Positions 1 to 10,664 of a stretch of DNA of 27,889 bases are shown piece by piece. Under the pieces are notes generated by a model. It was not told the DNA's origin. It searched no databases and worked only from the letters and a program-made list of their open reading frames with translations. The stretch lies in the NCBI GenBank assembly GCA_937872275.1, contig CALMSE010000058.1, forward strand, positions 1 to 27,889, given 5' to 3'. Origin of the DNA: an uncultured Leucobacter sp. Lineage in GTDB: Bacteria > Actinomycetota > Actinomycetes > Actinomycetales > Microbacteriaceae. Position 1 is the first letter of the stretch. Each line of letters opens with the position of its first letter. A program made the translations under genes and the position numbers.

Positions 1-47
1 TGCCCGGCATCCGCGGCTCGATCTCCCGGCGCCGCGAGGCGCGCAGG

Positions 48-1157
48 TTGAAGCGCGCGGCGCTTCCCGCCGCCGTGCTCGCGGGCGCCCTCGCGCTGAG
101 CGGCTGCTCGGCGAGCTACTGGCCGGATTTCTCCGCACAGCCCCAGGAGCAGGTCCCCGACGGCGCGCAGGCCGGCGTGCTCGCCCCGGTGCCGATCACC
201 CCGGCTCAGATCGATCGCATCACCGCGGATATCGCGACGGTCGCGGGCGACGCCGACGACGCGCTCGACGCCGAGGCGCTGAAGAGCCGATTCACCGGCG
301 ACGCGCTGGCGCAGCGCGAGGCGAGCTACACGATCAGAGCGGCGATCCCCGACTACGAGCGGGTGCCGCTGCGCATCGGCGACGAGCAGCTCGAGTACGA
401 ACTCGTGCAGAGCACGGAGGGGTGGCCCCGCACGGTGTTCGTCGCGGTGACCTCCGAAGCGGAGCCGAGCGACGCGGAGGCCGCGCCCGCCGAGGGCGAG
501 ACGGGCGATCAGGGCGCCGAGGCCGAAGAGACCGCGTCCCCCTCGCTCGCGCTCGTCATGACCCAGCAGAGTCCGCACGAGAACTACCTGGTGTCACGCG
601 TCATCACTCTGCGCGGCGGGATCGAGATGCCCGAGGCCGCTCCGGCGGAGGAGGGCACGGCCCTGCTCTCGCCCGAACTGCAGACCCTCGTGGTGCCCCC
701 GGGCGAGGTGGGCGCGGCCTACGCGGCGGTGCTGCAGGGCGGCCCGGAGGCCGAGCAGGCGGCGATGTTCGATCTCGAGGGCGATCCGCTCGTGGAGAAG
801 AGCGGCCTGGCCTGGGTGCAGCAGATGCAGGAGAAGGCGAACGCCGAGGGATACAGCGTGCAGTACTCGGCCTCCGCGAGCGTGGGGGAGCAGCCGATCA
901 CCGCGCTCTCCACCGGCGTCGGCGGCGGCCTCGTGGCCGTCACCGTGGTCGAGGAACGGGTCTCGGACACGGCGGGGAGCACGACCCGGGTGCGTGCGGA
1001 GGGCGCGGTGTCCGCGCTGTCCGGGCTCAGCGGCCAGCAGGAGCGCATCGTCAGCGTCGTCGCGCATCAGCTGCTCTTCTTCGTGCCGAGCAAGGTGAGC
1101 GGCGAGAAGATCCAGCTGCTCGGAGCGACGAGCGAATTGGTGGGAGCGAGGAACTAG
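48..1157 (+). CDS. Predicted lipoprotein of unknown function
   Basis: I do not recognise a named family. The start of the protein is a lipoprotein signal: basic KR, a hydrophobic stretch from about residue 4 to 17, then the lipobox L17-S-G-C20, so the mature protein should be lipidated at Cys20 and held on the outer face of the membrane. Residues about 137-165 form an acidic, Ala/Glu-rich low-complexity linker between two folded-looking halves. The start codon is TTG with GAGG at 36-39, but the frame stays open to the left edge and encodes several arginines there, so the true start could lie outside the window. The stop is three bases before the thioredoxin-like gene, so the two are probably co-transcribed. 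A role in envelope folding or redox is possible from that context only. The function is unknown. Confidence 0.75.
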   Translation: MKRAALPAAVLAGALALSGCSASYWPDFSAQPQEQVPDGAQAGVLAPVPITPAQIDRITADIATVAGDADDALDAEALKSRFTGDALAQREASYTIRAAIPDYERVPLRIGDEQLEYELVQSTEGWPRTVFVAVTSEAEPSDAEAAPAEGETGDQGAEAEETASPSLALVMTQQSPHENYLVSRVITLRGGIEMPEAAPAEEGTALLSPELQTLVVPPGEVGAAYAAVLQGGPEAEQAAMFDLEGDPLVEKSGLAWVQQMQEKANAEGYSVQYSASASVGEQPITALSTGVGGGLVAVTVVEERVSDTAGSTTRVRAEGAVSALSGLSGQQERIVSVVAHQLLFFVPSKVSGEKIQLLGATSELVGARN

Positions 1158-1160
1158 AAG

Positions 1161-2102
1161 ATGAGTCAGCAGATTCCCGAACGGATTCCCGGCGGCGCGG
1201 TCGATCTGAGCCACCTGGCGGCGAAGACGCCCGCGCAGGCCGACGTCCAGGCCGTCGACGTGCCCTCGCTCGTGCTCGAGGTGACCGATCAGACGTTCGA
1301 GCAGGCCGCCCAGCTCTCCGCGATCGTGCCGATCGTCGTCGACCTCTGGGCCGAGTGGTGCCAGCCCTGCAAGACGCTCGGACCCGTGCTCGAGAAGGTG
1401 ACGCGCGAGTTCGACGGCCGCGTGCTGCTCGTCAAGGTCGACGTCGATGCGAATCCCGGTCTCGCCCAGGCCTTCCAGGCGCAGTCGATCCCCACGGTCG
1501 TGGCGCTCGTGGCCGGCAGGCCGCTGCCGCTGTTCCAGGGGGCGATCCCGGAGGCGCAGGTGCGCGAGGTGTTCGCCCAGCTCGTGCAGCTCGCCGAGCA
1601 GCAGGGGGTGGCCGGGCGGCTGAACGCGCTCGACGCGGGGGAGGCCGACGGGGCGGGGGGCGTGGGCGAGCCCGCGGAGCCGCCGATCAATCCCGCGCAC
1701 GCCGAGGCGCTCGAGGCGCTCGAGCGCGGCGACTACGACAGCGCGGCCCAGGCCTACGAGCAGGTGCTCGCGAAGGCGCCCGCCGATCACGAGGCGCACG
1801 CCGCGCTCGTGCAGGTGCGTCTGCTCGCCCGACTCCAGGGCGCGAGCGCCGAGGAGATCCGGGCGGCCGCGGCGGCGGATCCGGTCGACGTCGCCGCGCA
1901 GCTCCGAGTCGCCGACCTCGACGTCTCGGGAGGCCACGTGGAGGATGCGTTCCTCCGCCTGCTCGACCTCTTCGCCGCGAGTTCCGACGAGGATCGCCGC
2001 ACCGAGATCCGCGAGCGTCTGCTCGAGCTGTTCGAGGTCGTCGGCCAGGCGGATCCGCGGGTCGCCGCCGCGCGCGGCCGCCTCGCGAACCTGCTCTACT
2101 AG
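1161..2102 (+). CDS. Thioredoxin-domain protein with C-terminal TPR region (YbbN/CnoX-like)
   Basis: This 313-residue protein has a thioredoxin fold at about residues 35-145 with the active-site motif W66-C67-Q-P-C70 and the cis-proline Pro111 in the SIPTVV stretch. A low-complexity Gly/Ala linker follows, then a helical tetratricopeptide-like region from about residue 180 to the end that starts with AEALEALERGDYDSA. This is the architecture of YbbN/CnoX, known in E. coli as a chaperone-holdase that also guards redox state, and of actinobacterial relatives. Unlike E. coli YbbN, which lacks a full CxxC, this one keeps both cysteines and may be redox-active. There is no signal peptide, so it should act in the cytoplasm. 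ATG at 1161 has a GAGG-type site just upstream, inside the end of the lipoprotein gene. The cysteine desulfurase follows 22 bases later. Confidence 0.88.
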   Translation: MSQQIPERIPGGAVDLSHLAAKTPAQADVQAVDVPSLVLEVTDQTFEQAAQLSAIVPIVVDLWAEWCQPCKTLGPVLEKVTREFDGRVLLVKVDVDANPGLAQAFQAQSIPTVVALVAGRPLPLFQGAIPEAQVREVFAQLVQLAEQQGVAGRLNALDAGEADGAGGVGEPAEPPINPAHAEALEALERGDYDSAAQAYEQVLAKAPADHEAHAALVQVRLLARLQGASAEEIRAAAAADPVDVAAQLRVADLDVSGGHVEDAFLRLLDLFAASSDEDRRTEIRERLLELFEVVGQADPRVAAARGRLANLLY

Positions 2103-2124
2103 CGGGCGGAGGCGGATCCGCACC

Positions 2125-3312
2125 GTGCGCGCGTACCTCGACCACGCCGCGACCTCGCCCATGCCGGAGCCCGTGCTCGCGGCGTACGTCGAGGCGCTCG
2201 GCGCCGTCGGCAACCCGGCCTCGACCCACGGCCACGGCCAGGAGGCGAGCGCGCTGCTCGAGGCCGCGAGGGAGCGGATCGCCGCGCGCCTCGGCTGCGA
2301 TCCGGCCGAGGCGATCCTCACCGCCGGCGGCACCGAATCGATCAACCTCGCGCTCAAGGGCATGTACTGGTCGGCGCGGCGCGGATCCGCCCCCGACGCG
2401 GCGGCGAGGACGGTGCTGCTGATCGCCGCGGGCGAGCACCACGCCACGATCGAGGCCGCGGAGTGGCTGCGCGACGCGCAGGGTGCGGAACTGCGGCTGC
2501 TGCCGATCGACGGCGAGGGGGTGCTGCGTCCCGAGGCGCTGCGCGACGCCATCGCCGAGGAGGGCGCCGGACGGGTCGCCCTCGTCTCGTTCCTCTGGGC
2601 GAACAACGAGGTCGGCAGCGTGCAACCCGTCGCCGAGCTGTCGCGGATCGCCCGCGAGGCAGGCGTGGCCGTGCACGTCGACGCGGTCGGCGCGCTCGGC
2701 CAGGTGCCCATCGACTTCGCGGCCTCGGGCGTCGACGCGCTCTCGGTCTCGGCCCATAAGATCGGCGGACCCGTCGGCATGGGGGCGCTGCTGCTCGGGC
2801 GGGGGGCCGCGGCCGACGCGCTGCTGCACGGCGGCGGTCAGCAGCGATCCCGGGCGGGCACCCAGAACGCGGCGGGCGCGGTCGCCTTCGCCGAAGCGCT
2901 CGACCTCGTCTACGGCGCAGGCTTCGAGGAGCGGATCGCGCGCCTCGCGGAGCTGCGCGACCGGCTCGTGGCGGGGGTGCGCCGCGCGGTTCCGGACGCG
3001 GTGCTGCGCGGGGTCGCGCCCGGCCAGGGCCGGCTCGCGGGCAATGCCCACTTCACCTTCCCCGGCTGCCAGGGCGACTCGCTCGTGTTCCTGCTCGATG
3101 CGGAGGGCGTGTCGGTCTCCGTCGGCTCGGCCTGCCGGGCCGGGGTGGCCGAGGTCTCCCACGTGCTGCTCGCCATGGGGATTCCGGAGCGCGAGGCCAT
3201 CGGCTCCCTGCGCTTCACCCTGGCGACCGGCACGGGCGAGGCGGAGGTCGAGGCGCTGCTCGACGCGCTGCCCGGCGCGGTGGAGCGTGCACGCGCCGCG
3301 GGACTGGCCTAG
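2125..3312 (+). CDS. Cysteine desulfurase, IscS/NifS type
   Basis: A PLP-dependent enzyme that takes sulfur from cysteine as an enzyme-bound persulfide for tRNA thiolation and iron-sulfur cluster assembly. The 395-residue protein begins with the typical YLDHAATSP motif. The Schiff-base lysine is K212 in SAHKIGGP, and the catalytic cysteine is C337 in SVGSACRAG on the mobile loop. ANNEVGS and [10 protein letters not shown] (cofactor aspartate) are also present. I chose GTG 2125 because it places YLDHAATSP directly at the N-terminus; a GGAGG at 2108-2112 lies rather far upstream. The frame is open further upstream, but that part is out-of-frame thioredoxin-gene sequence. The gene runs tail to tail into mnmA, whose product receives sulfur from this enzyme class, so a main job in 2-thiouridine formation is likely. 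Confidence 0.93.
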   Translation: MRAYLDHAATSPMPEPVLAAYVEALGAVGNPASTHGHGQEASALLEAARERIAARLGCDPAEAILTAGGTESINLALKGMYWSARRGSAPDAAARTVLLIAAGEHHATIEAAEWLRDAQGAELRLLPIDGEGVLRPEALRDAIAEEGAGRVALVSFLWANNEVGSVQPVAELSRIAREAGVAVHVDAVGALGQVPIDFAASGVDALSVSAHKIGGPVGMGALLLGRGAAADALLHGGGQQRSRAGTQNAAGAVAFAEALDLVYGAGFEERIARLAELRDRLVAGVRRAVPDAVLRGVAPGQGRLAGNAHFTFPGCQGDSLVFLLDAEGVSVSVGSACRAGVAEVSHVLLAMGIPEREAIGSLRFTLATGTGEAEVEALLDALPGAVERARAAGLA

Positions 3313-4460
3313 GCCGCGAGCGGCATCGCGCGGTCGATCGTGAACTGCCCGAGCACGCGCGTGCCGATGTAGAGCACGGCGCTCTGGCCCGGCGCCACGC
3401 CGCTGAGAGGCTCGGCGAGCCGGAGGTCGATGTCGACCACGATCTCGTGGGTGGCGTCCCTGCGATGCTGCTCGGTGCGATCCTGCTCGTCGATCGCGAC
3501 GAGGCGCGCGGTCGCCGGAACCGGCTCGGCGTGCGCGCGGATCTGCACCTCGCAGCCGAATGGGTCGCACAGGTCGAAGCCGGGGTCGCCCGCGAGGCTG
3601 TAACGTCCTCCCGCGATGCGCGAGATCGCCAGGTGCTCCCTCGGGCCCACGACGACCTGGTTCGATACCGGGCGGATCGACAGCACGTAGCGGGGCCTGC
3701 CGTCGTCCGCCGGGCGCCCGAGCTGCAGGCCGCGGCGCTGGCCCACCGTGTAGCCGTGCGCCCCGTCGTGGCGGCCGACCACCTCGCCCGCCTCGTCGAC
3801 GATGTCGCCGGGTGCGCGCTCCAGATGCTCCGAGAGCCAGCCGCGGGTGTCTCCGTCGGGGATGAAGCAGATGTCGTGGCTGTCGGGCTTGCGCGCGACC
3901 TGGATGCCGCGATCCTCGGCCTCCGCGCGGATCAGCTCCTTGGACGGGGTGTCGCCGAGCGGGAACCAGCAGTGCCCCAGCTGCTCGGCGGTGAGCACCC
4001 CGAGCACGTAGGACTGGTCCTTCGCCCACGCGCTCGCCCGATGCAGCTCGCGGCCTCGGGGCCCGTCGACGAGGCTCGCGTAGTGGCCCGTCGCGACGGC
4101 GTCGAAGCCGAGCGCGACCGCCTTGTCGAGGAGCGCCGCGAACTTGATCTTCTCATTGCAGCGCAGACAGGGGTTCGGGGTGCGGCCCGCGGCGTACTCG
4201 GCGACGAAGTCGTCGACCACGTCCTCCGTGAAGCGCTCGCTGAAGTCCCAGACGTAGAACGGGATGCCGAGCAGATTGGCCACACGGCGCGCGTCCATCG
4301 CATCCTCGATCGTGCAGCAGCCCCGGGAGCCCGTCCGCAGCGTCCCCGGCATACGGCTCAGGGCGAGATGCACCCCCACGACCTCGTGCCCTGCCTCCAC
4401 GGCGCGTGCCGCGGCCACGGCGCTGTCGACGCCGCCGCTCATCGCAGCCAGAACCCTCAC
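3309..4460 (-). CDS. mnmA: tRNA-specific 2-thiouridylase MnmA
   Basis: MnmA uses ATP to activate U34 of tRNA(Lys), tRNA(Glu) and tRNA(Gln) and replaces its 2-oxygen with sulfur handed over from a cysteine desulfurase. The 383-residue protein has the PP-loop ATP motif S8-G-G-V-D-S13, the NPCLRCN motif with C101 (equivalent to the E. coli nucleophile Cys102) and C198 in HDICFIP (equivalent to E. coli Cys199). The C-terminal third is the expected beta-rich part. The start is GTG at 4460, two codons ahead of the conserved VLAAMSGG strand. There is no Shine-Dalgarno sequence; a TAAACT box seven bases upstream suggests a leaderless transcript. The stop overlaps that of the convergent cysteine desulfurase gene. 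Confidence 0.96.
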   Translation of the reverse strand: MRVLAAMSGGVDSAVAAARAVEAGHEVVGVHLALSRMPGTLRTGSRGCCTIEDAMDARRVANLLGIPFYVWDFSERFTEDVVDDFVAEYAAGRTPNPCLRCNEKIKFAALLDKAVALGFDAVATGHYASLVDGPRGRELHRASAWAKDQSYVLGVLTAEQLGHCWFPLGDTPSKELIRAEAEDRGIQVARKPDSHDICFIPDGDTRGWLSEHLERAPGDIVDEAGEVVGRHDGAHGYTVGQRRGLQLGRPADDGRPRYVLSIRPVSNQVVVGPREHLAISRIAGGRYSLAGDPGFDLCDPFGCEVQIRAHAEPVPATARLVAIDEQDRTEQHRRDATHEIVVDIDLRLAEPLSGVAPGQSAVLYIGTRVLGQFTIDRAMPLAA

Positions 4461-4467
4461 CCGGGGT

Positions 4468-4473
4468 AGTTTA
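4468..4473 (-). promoter_or_regulatory. Probable -10 box of mnmA (TAAACT), leaderless type
   Basis: On the minus strand TAAACT is followed by seven bases and then the GTG start of mnmA. It fits the actinobacterial TANNNT consensus. No clear -35 box is visible, and no ribosome binding site lies between this box and the start. Confidence 0.6.
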
Positions 4474-4486
4474 CGCGAGTGCCGAC

Positions 4487-6850
<2,364 letters not shown>

Positions 6851-6854
6851 CATC

Positions 6855-6890
6855 GTTCGCGAGCAGTCCGGTTCGCGAGCAGCCCTGCTC
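6855..6890 (+). repeat. Two 12-bp direct repeats and a small hairpin downstream of ligA
   Basis: GTTCGCGAGCAG occurs at 6855-6866 and again at 6871-6882 (16-bp period). The second copy also begins a short stem, GAGCA (6877-6881) with TGCTC (6886-6890). No U-run follows, so a terminator function is doubtful. The rest of the 175-base gap to the tag gene holds a DnaA-box-like TTATCCACT (6922-6930) and the tag promoter. Confidence 0.4.
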
Positions 6891-6979
6891 ATTCGCCGTG
6901 CACAGATCGATTTCGTGCGAGTTATCCACTGATTTCCGTTTCGAGGGACAATCCGCCCGCGGGGTCCCCGGCTTCTGCC

Positions 6980-6985
6980 TAGGCT
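6980..6985 (+). promoter_or_regulatory. Probable -10 box of the tag gene (TAGGCT)
   Basis: TAGGCT lies about 40 bases before the ATG and fits the TAGNNT form seen across this window. It would give a short leader carrying the AGGAGAGGA ribosome binding site at 7011-7019. The -35 region is unclear. Confidence 0.45.
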
Positions 6986-7025
6986 GGTGGCGAGCCCGCG
7001 ACGTCGGACCAGGAGAGGAACGGAC

Positions 7026-7691
7026 ATGCCGAGCACTGCGCAAACGACGCCAGCGATGCGAGCCGAGCCGACGAGGCAGCAGGAGCGCGCCTCCTGGGCG
7101 AGCGGAGATCCCCTGCTGACCGAGTACTACGACGCCGAATGGGGGATGCCGGTCACCGACGAGCGTGGCGTCTACGAGCGCCTCATGCTCGAGGCATTCC
7201 AATCCGGGCTCTCCTGGCTGACCGTGCTGCGCAAGCGCGATGCGTTCCGCGCGGCGTTCGACGGCTTCGATCCCGAGCTGGTGGCGGACTACGGAGAGCA
7301 CGAGGTGGAGCGACTGCTGGCAGATGCGGGCATCATCCGCAACCGGCGCAAGATCGAGGCCGCGATCGTGAACGCCCGCTCCACGCTGCGGTTGCGGGAC
7401 GAGGGCCCGGGCCTCGCCGAACTGGTGTGGACGTACATGCCGGAGCGCTCGCCCGCGCCCGAGAGCGAAGCCGAGGTGCCCTCCACCTCGCCGGAGTCGC
7501 TCGCACTCGCGAAGGAGTTGAAGCGGCGGGGCTTCGTCTTCGTCGGACCGACCACGGTCTACGCGCTGATGACCGCGATCGGCATCGTCGACGCCCATCT
7601 GGTCACGAGCCATCGACGGGGCTGCTCCGGGCTCTGGAACATCGACGGCACGCGCGCGGGCGCTGCGCCGTTCGCCGCCGCGGCGCACTAG
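7026..7691 (+). CDS. tag: DNA-3-methyladenine glycosylase I (Tag family)
   Basis: Tag removes 3-methyladenine from alkylated DNA as the first step of base excision repair. The 221-residue protein matches the family through DPLLTEYYDAEWG, LEAFQSGLSWLTVLRKR, DAGIIRNRRKIEAAIVNA and KRRGFVFVGPTTVYALMTAIGIVDAH. E56 corresponds to the E. coli catalytic Glu38, and W64 to the conserved base-stacking tryptophan. The family's zinc ligands are largely lost: where E. coli has Cys4, His17, His175 and Cys179, this protein has Ala22, Tyr35, a histidine in DAHLV and a serine. ATG at 7026 is chosen because AGGAGAGGA lies just upstream and the family homology begins at about residue 21. A GTG- or ATG-type extension to 6987 is open but has no site. 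The stop codon doubles as part of the next gene's promoter. Confidence 0.92.
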   Translation: MPSTAQTTPAMRAEPTRQQERASWASGDPLLTEYYDAEWGMPVTDERGVYERLMLEAFQSGLSWLTVLRKRDAFRAAFDGFDPELVADYGEHEVERLLADAGIIRNRRKIEAAIVNARSTLRLRDEGPGLAELVWTYMPERSPAPESEAEVPSTSPESLALAKELKRRGFVFVGPTTVYALMTAIGIVDAHLVTSHRRGCSGLWNIDGTRAGAAPFAAAAH

Positions 7692-7694
7692 CAT
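7689..7694 (+). promoter_or_regulatory. Probable -10 box TAGCAT overlapping the tag stop codon
   Basis: TAG of the tag gene plus CAT forms TAGCAT, followed by exactly six bases and the ATG of the amide hydrolase. No ribosome binding site is present in the nine-base gap, which supports a leaderless transcript. Confidence 0.6.
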
Positions 7695-7700
7695 TGCGCC

Positions 7701-8660
7701 ATGTGCACGAGATTCCTGTGGTCGTCAGAGGGGGAGCCCGGCGCGGGCCTCGTGCTCGTCGGCCGGAGCATGGACTGGTTCGAAGACACCGCGACGGTGC
7801 TCGCCGCCCGCCCCCGCGGAGCGACCCGCGAGAGCGCACCGGGGGATCCGGCGAGCTTCTCGTGGACCTCTGAATACGGCAGCGTGGTCGCGCTCATGTA
7901 CGGCCGTATCGCGGTCGACGGGATCAACGAGGCCGGGCTCCAGGTGAGCGGGCTCTACCTCGCCGAGTCCGACTACGGGGAGCGGGAGGCGGAGCGCCCG
8001 GGTCTCGCGCTGCATCAGGCGATCCAGTGCCTGCTCGACCGCTTCGACAGCGTCGCGGCCGCAGTCGCATGGCTCGAGGAGAGCCGGGTGCAGATCATCC
8101 CGCTCGAGATCGGCGGGAAGCCCGGCACCGGGCACATCTCGCTCGCCGATGCCGGCGGCGACTCCGCGATCGTCGAGTTCCTGGAAGGCCGGGCTTCCAT
8201 CCACCACGGCCCCGAGTTCACGGTCATGGCGAACTCTCCCGCCTACGACGAACAGCTCGAACTGCTGCGACGGTACACCGGGCTCGGCGGTGATGCGCCG
8301 CTGCCCGGCGGCACCGATTCGCCGGACCGGTTCGCTCGCGCGGCCTACTACTCGGCCCATCTGCCGTTCACCTCCTCGCCGCGCGAGGCGGTCGCCGAGG
8401 TCTTCAGCGTCATCCGCAACGCCTCTGCACCCTTCGGCACCGTGGACGCCGCGCGCCCCAACATCTCGACCACGAGGTGGCGCGTGGTCGCCGACCTCAC
8501 GAGCCTCGGATACTTCTACGAGTCGACGCGTTCGCCGAATCTGGTCTGGGTGACGCTCGCCGAACTCGATCTCTCGCCCGGCCCGGAGCTGGTTTTCGAC
8601 CCCTCGGCCGATATCGCCATCGGCGGAGAGGTATCGGCGTCGTTCGTCCCGCGCGACTGA
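7701..8660 (+). CDS. Linear amide C-N hydrolase, choloylglycine hydrolase / penicillin V acylase family
   Basis: An N-terminal nucleophile hydrolase that cleaves an amide bond using Cys2 after removal of Met1. The 319 residues show the family pattern: MCTRF at the start, the GR22SMD25W motif, N76 in DGINEAGL, N178 in MANSPAY, and the RF.RA motif near residues 210-213. The 7 kDa-type signal peptide seen in some secreted members is absent, so the enzyme is likely cytoplasmic. Known substrates of relatives include conjugated bile salts, penicillin V and N-acyl homoserine lactones. The actual substrate here cannot be read from sequence. It starts nine bases after the tag gene with no ribosome binding site, and TAGCAT six bases before the ATG suggests its own leaderless promoter. 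A GC-rich palindrome follows before gatC. Confidence 0.88.
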   Translation: MCTRFLWSSEGEPGAGLVLVGRSMDWFEDTATVLAARPRGATRESAPGDPASFSWTSEYGSVVALMYGRIAVDGINEAGLQVSGLYLAESDYGEREAERPGLALHQAIQCLLDRFDSVAAAVAWLEESRVQIIPLEIGGKPGTGHISLADAGGDSAIVEFLEGRASIHHGPEFTVMANSPAYDEQLELLRRYTGLGGDAPLPGGTDSPDRFARAAYYSAHLPFTSSPREAVAEVFSVIRNASAPFGTVDAARPNISTTRWRVVADLTSLGYFYESTRSPNLVWVTLAELDLSPGPELVFDPSADIAIGGEVSASFVPRD

Positions 8661-8704
8661 GAGCCCCACGGCGGGCTGAGGGCGCTCTGCGGCCGAGGGC
8701 CGAT

Positions 8705-8729
8705 CGGGCCTGCCGCCCGCGCGGGCCCG
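8705..8729 (+). terminator. GC-rich inverted repeats between the amide hydrolase gene and gatC
   Basis: GCCCGCGCGGGC (8715-8726) is a perfect palindrome. CGGGCC (8705-8710) can also pair with GGCCCG (8724-8729). This could end the upstream transcript, but no U-tract follows and it abuts the gatC -10 box. Confidence 0.35.
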
Positions 8730-8731
8730 GA

Positions 8732-8737
8732 TAGGAT
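8732..8737 (+). promoter_or_regulatory. Probable -10 box of gatCAB (TAGGAT)
   Basis: TAGGAT lies 41 bases before the gatC ATG and fits the local TAGNNT consensus. A leader with GGAG at 8771-8774 would follow. No good -35 is seen, since the GC-rich palindrome occupies that place. Confidence 0.5.
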
Positions 8738-8742
8738 GGGAA

Positions 8743-8760
8743 GGTTGATTCGAATTCACC
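8743..8760. promoter_or_regulatory. AT-rich imperfect palindrome at the predicted gatCAB transcription start
   Basis: GGTTGATTCGAATTCACC is an imperfect 18-bp palindrome centred on TTCGAA, in otherwise GC-rich DNA. GGGAAGG (8738-8744) and CCTTCCC (8761-8767) enclose it as a second inverted repeat. Its place just after the -10 box suits an operator. Confidence 0.35.
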
Positions 8761-8778
8761 CCTTCCCGATGGAGCAGC

Positions 8779-9129
8779 ATGTCTGACATCAGCGCGGCCG
8801 GCGGCGCCGCGACCGGTGCGGGCGCGCAGGGCGGCGAGATCACGGTCGATACCGTGCGCCACCTCGCGGGCCTCGCGCGCATCGCCCTCACCGAGGCCGA
8901 GCTGACCTCGCTCACGAGCGAGCTCGACTCGATCCTGCACAGCATCGCCAAGGTGAGCGAGGTCGCGGGCAGTGGGGTGCCGGCGACGAGCCACCCGATC
9001 CCGATCAACAACGTGACACGCCCCGACGAGGTCGCCGACGTGCTCTCGCTCGAGCAGGCGCTCGCGAACGCGCCAGAGGCGGCCGACGGCATGTTCCGGG
9101 TCTCCTCGATCCTGGGGGAGGAGCAGTGA
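8779..9129 (+). CDS. gatC: Asp-tRNA(Asn)/Glu-tRNA(Gln) amidotransferase subunit C
   Basis: GatC is the small scaffold that wraps around GatA and GatB in the amidotransferase, which makes Gln-tRNA(Gln) and often Asn-tRNA(Asn) from mischarged precursors. The 116-residue protein shows [17 protein letters not shown], a helical middle, the [16 protein letters not shown] belt region and a C-terminal segment ending in [10 protein letters not shown]. It is longer than usual because of a Gly/Ala-rich N-terminal tail of about 22 residues. ATG at 8779 is preceded by GGAG with rather short spacing. Its stop TGA overlaps the gatA ATG by one base, indicating translational coupling in gatCAB. Confidence 0.95.
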   Translation: MSDISAAGGAATGAGAQGGEITVDTVRHLAGLARIALTEAELTSLTSELDSILHSIAKVSEVAGSGVPATSHPIPINNVTRPDEVADVLSLEQALANAPEAADGMFRVSSILGEEQ

Positions 9130-10664
9130 TGGCGCACGACGTGATCCGCATGACCGCCGCCGAGCTCGCCGCCGAGCTCTCCGCCGGCTCGCTCTCCGCG
9201 GTCGACGCGGCCCAGGCGCACCTCGACCGCATCGCCGAGGTCGACGGAGAGCTCCAGGCCTTCCTGCATACGGATGCGGATGTCTCGCTCGCCGCCGCCC
9301 GCGCGATCGACGCGCGCCGCGCCGCGGGGGAGCCGCTCGGCGAGCTCGCCGGTGTACCGCTGGCGGTCAAAGACGTACTCGTCACGACCGACATGCCGGC
9401 GACCGCCGGTTCCCGCATCCTCGAGGGCTACCGCTCGCCCTACGACGCCACCGCGGTCGCCCGCGCCAGGTCCGCCGGCCTCGTGAACATCGGCAAGACC
9501 AACATGGACGAGTTCGCGATGGGCTCCTCCACCGAGAACTCGGCGTACGGGCCGACCCGCAACCCCTGGGCGACCGACCGGGTGCCGGGCGGTTCGGGCG
9601 GTGGCTCGGCCGTCGCGGTGGCCGCCTTCGAGGCCCCGCTCGCGCTCGGCAGCGACACGGGCGGCTCGATCCGCCAGCCCGCGGCTCTCACCGGCACCGT
9701 CGGCGCCAAGCCCACCTACGGCGGAGTGAGCCGCTACGGCGCGATCGCCCTCGCCTCCTCGCTCGACCAGATCGGCCCCTGCGCGCGCACCGTGCTCGAT
9801 ACCGCGCTGCTGCACGACGCGATCGCCGGGCACGACCATCACGACTCCACCTCGCTGCGCCGGGAGTGGCCCTCGATGGCCGCCGCGGCCCGAGAGGGAG
9901 CCGCGGGAGGCTCGCTGCGCGGGCTGCGCGTGGGCGTGGTGAAGCAGCTCATGCTCGACGGCGTGCAGTCGGAGGTGAAGGCGCGCTTCGAGGAGGCCCT
10001 CGCGCTGCTCGCCGCGGAGGGGGCGGAGATCGTCCCGATCGAGGCGCCGCACTTCGAGTACGCGGTCGCCGCCTACTACCTGATCCTGCCCGCGGAGGCC
10101 TCGAGCAACCTCGCCAAGTACGACTCGGTGCGCTTCGGCCTGCGCGTGACGCCGGACGGCAGCGCGACGGTGGAGGATGTGATGAGCGCCACCCGCGAGG
10201 TCGGCTTCGGCGCCGAGGTGAAGCGGCGCATCATCCTGGGCACCTACGCCCTCTCGGCCGGGTACTACGACGCCTACTACGGCAGCGCGCAGAAGGTGCG
10301 CACGCTGATCCAGCGCGACTTCGCCGAGGCCTTCGCCCGGGTGGACGTGATCGCCTCGCCGACCGCGCCGACGACCGCCTGGAAGATCGGTTCTCACGGC
10401 GGCGACCCCATGCAGGACTACCTGAACGACGCGACGACGATCCCCGCGAATCTCGCGGGCATCCCCGGCCTCAGCCTGCCGATCGGCACCGCCGCCGAGG
10501 ACGGCCTCGCATCCGGCCTGCCGGTCGGCCTGCAGCTGCTCGCCCCCGCCTTCGAAGACGCGCGCCTCTACCGCGCCGGTGCCGCCGTGGAGCGGCTCAT
10601 CGCGGACCGGGACGGCGGGGCCTTCTGGGAGCGGAGTCCGATGCTCGAAGGAGGGGCGCGCTGA
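9129..10664 (+). CDS. gatA: Asp-tRNA(Asn)/Glu-tRNA(Gln) amidotransferase subunit A
   Basis: GatA is the glutaminase subunit that releases ammonia from glutamine and channels it to GatB. The 511 residues contain the amidase-signature triad: K81 (PLAVKD), cis-Ser S156 in the glycine-rich PGGSGGGS, and nucleophile S180 in [12 protein letters not shown]. The spacings of 75 and 24 residues match S. aureus GatA (Lys79, Ser154, Ser178). ATG 9129 follows the strong GGGGGAGGAG of the gatC end. An in-frame GTG directly before it (9126) is less likely. Length is normal for the family. Coupled by one-base overlaps to gatC upstream and gatB downstream. Confidence 0.96.
   Translation: MAHDVIRMTAAELAAELSAGSLSAVDAAQAHLDRIAEVDGELQAFLHTDADVSLAAARAIDARRAAGEPLGELAGVPLAVKDVLVTTDMPATAGSRILEGYRSPYDATAVARARSAGLVNIGKTNMDEFAMGSSTENSAYGPTRNPWATDRVPGGSGGGSAVAVAAFEAPLALGSDTGGSIRQPAALTGTVGAKPTYGGVSRYGAIALASSLDQIGPCARTVLDTALLHDAIAGHDHHDSTSLRREWPSMAAAAREGAAGGSLRGLRVGVVKQLMLDGVQSEVKARFEEALALLAAEGAEIVPIEAPHFEYAVAAYYLILPAEASSNLAKYDSVRFGLRVTPDGSATVEDVMSATREVGFGAEVKRRIILGTYALSAGYYDAYYGSAQKVRTLIQRDFAEAFARVDVIASPTAPTTAWKIGSHGGDPMQDYLNDATTIPANLAGIPGLSLPIGTAAEDGLASGLPVGLQLLAPAFEDARLYRAGAAVERLIADRDGGAFWERSPMLEGGAR

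Noticed and set aside
594..2780. Long antisense open frame (728 codons) opposite the lipoprotein, thioredoxin and desulfurase genes
   Set aside because: It mirrors three well-supported genes, has His/Arg/Leu-rich composition typical of the complement of GC-rich codons, and shows no recognisable domain.
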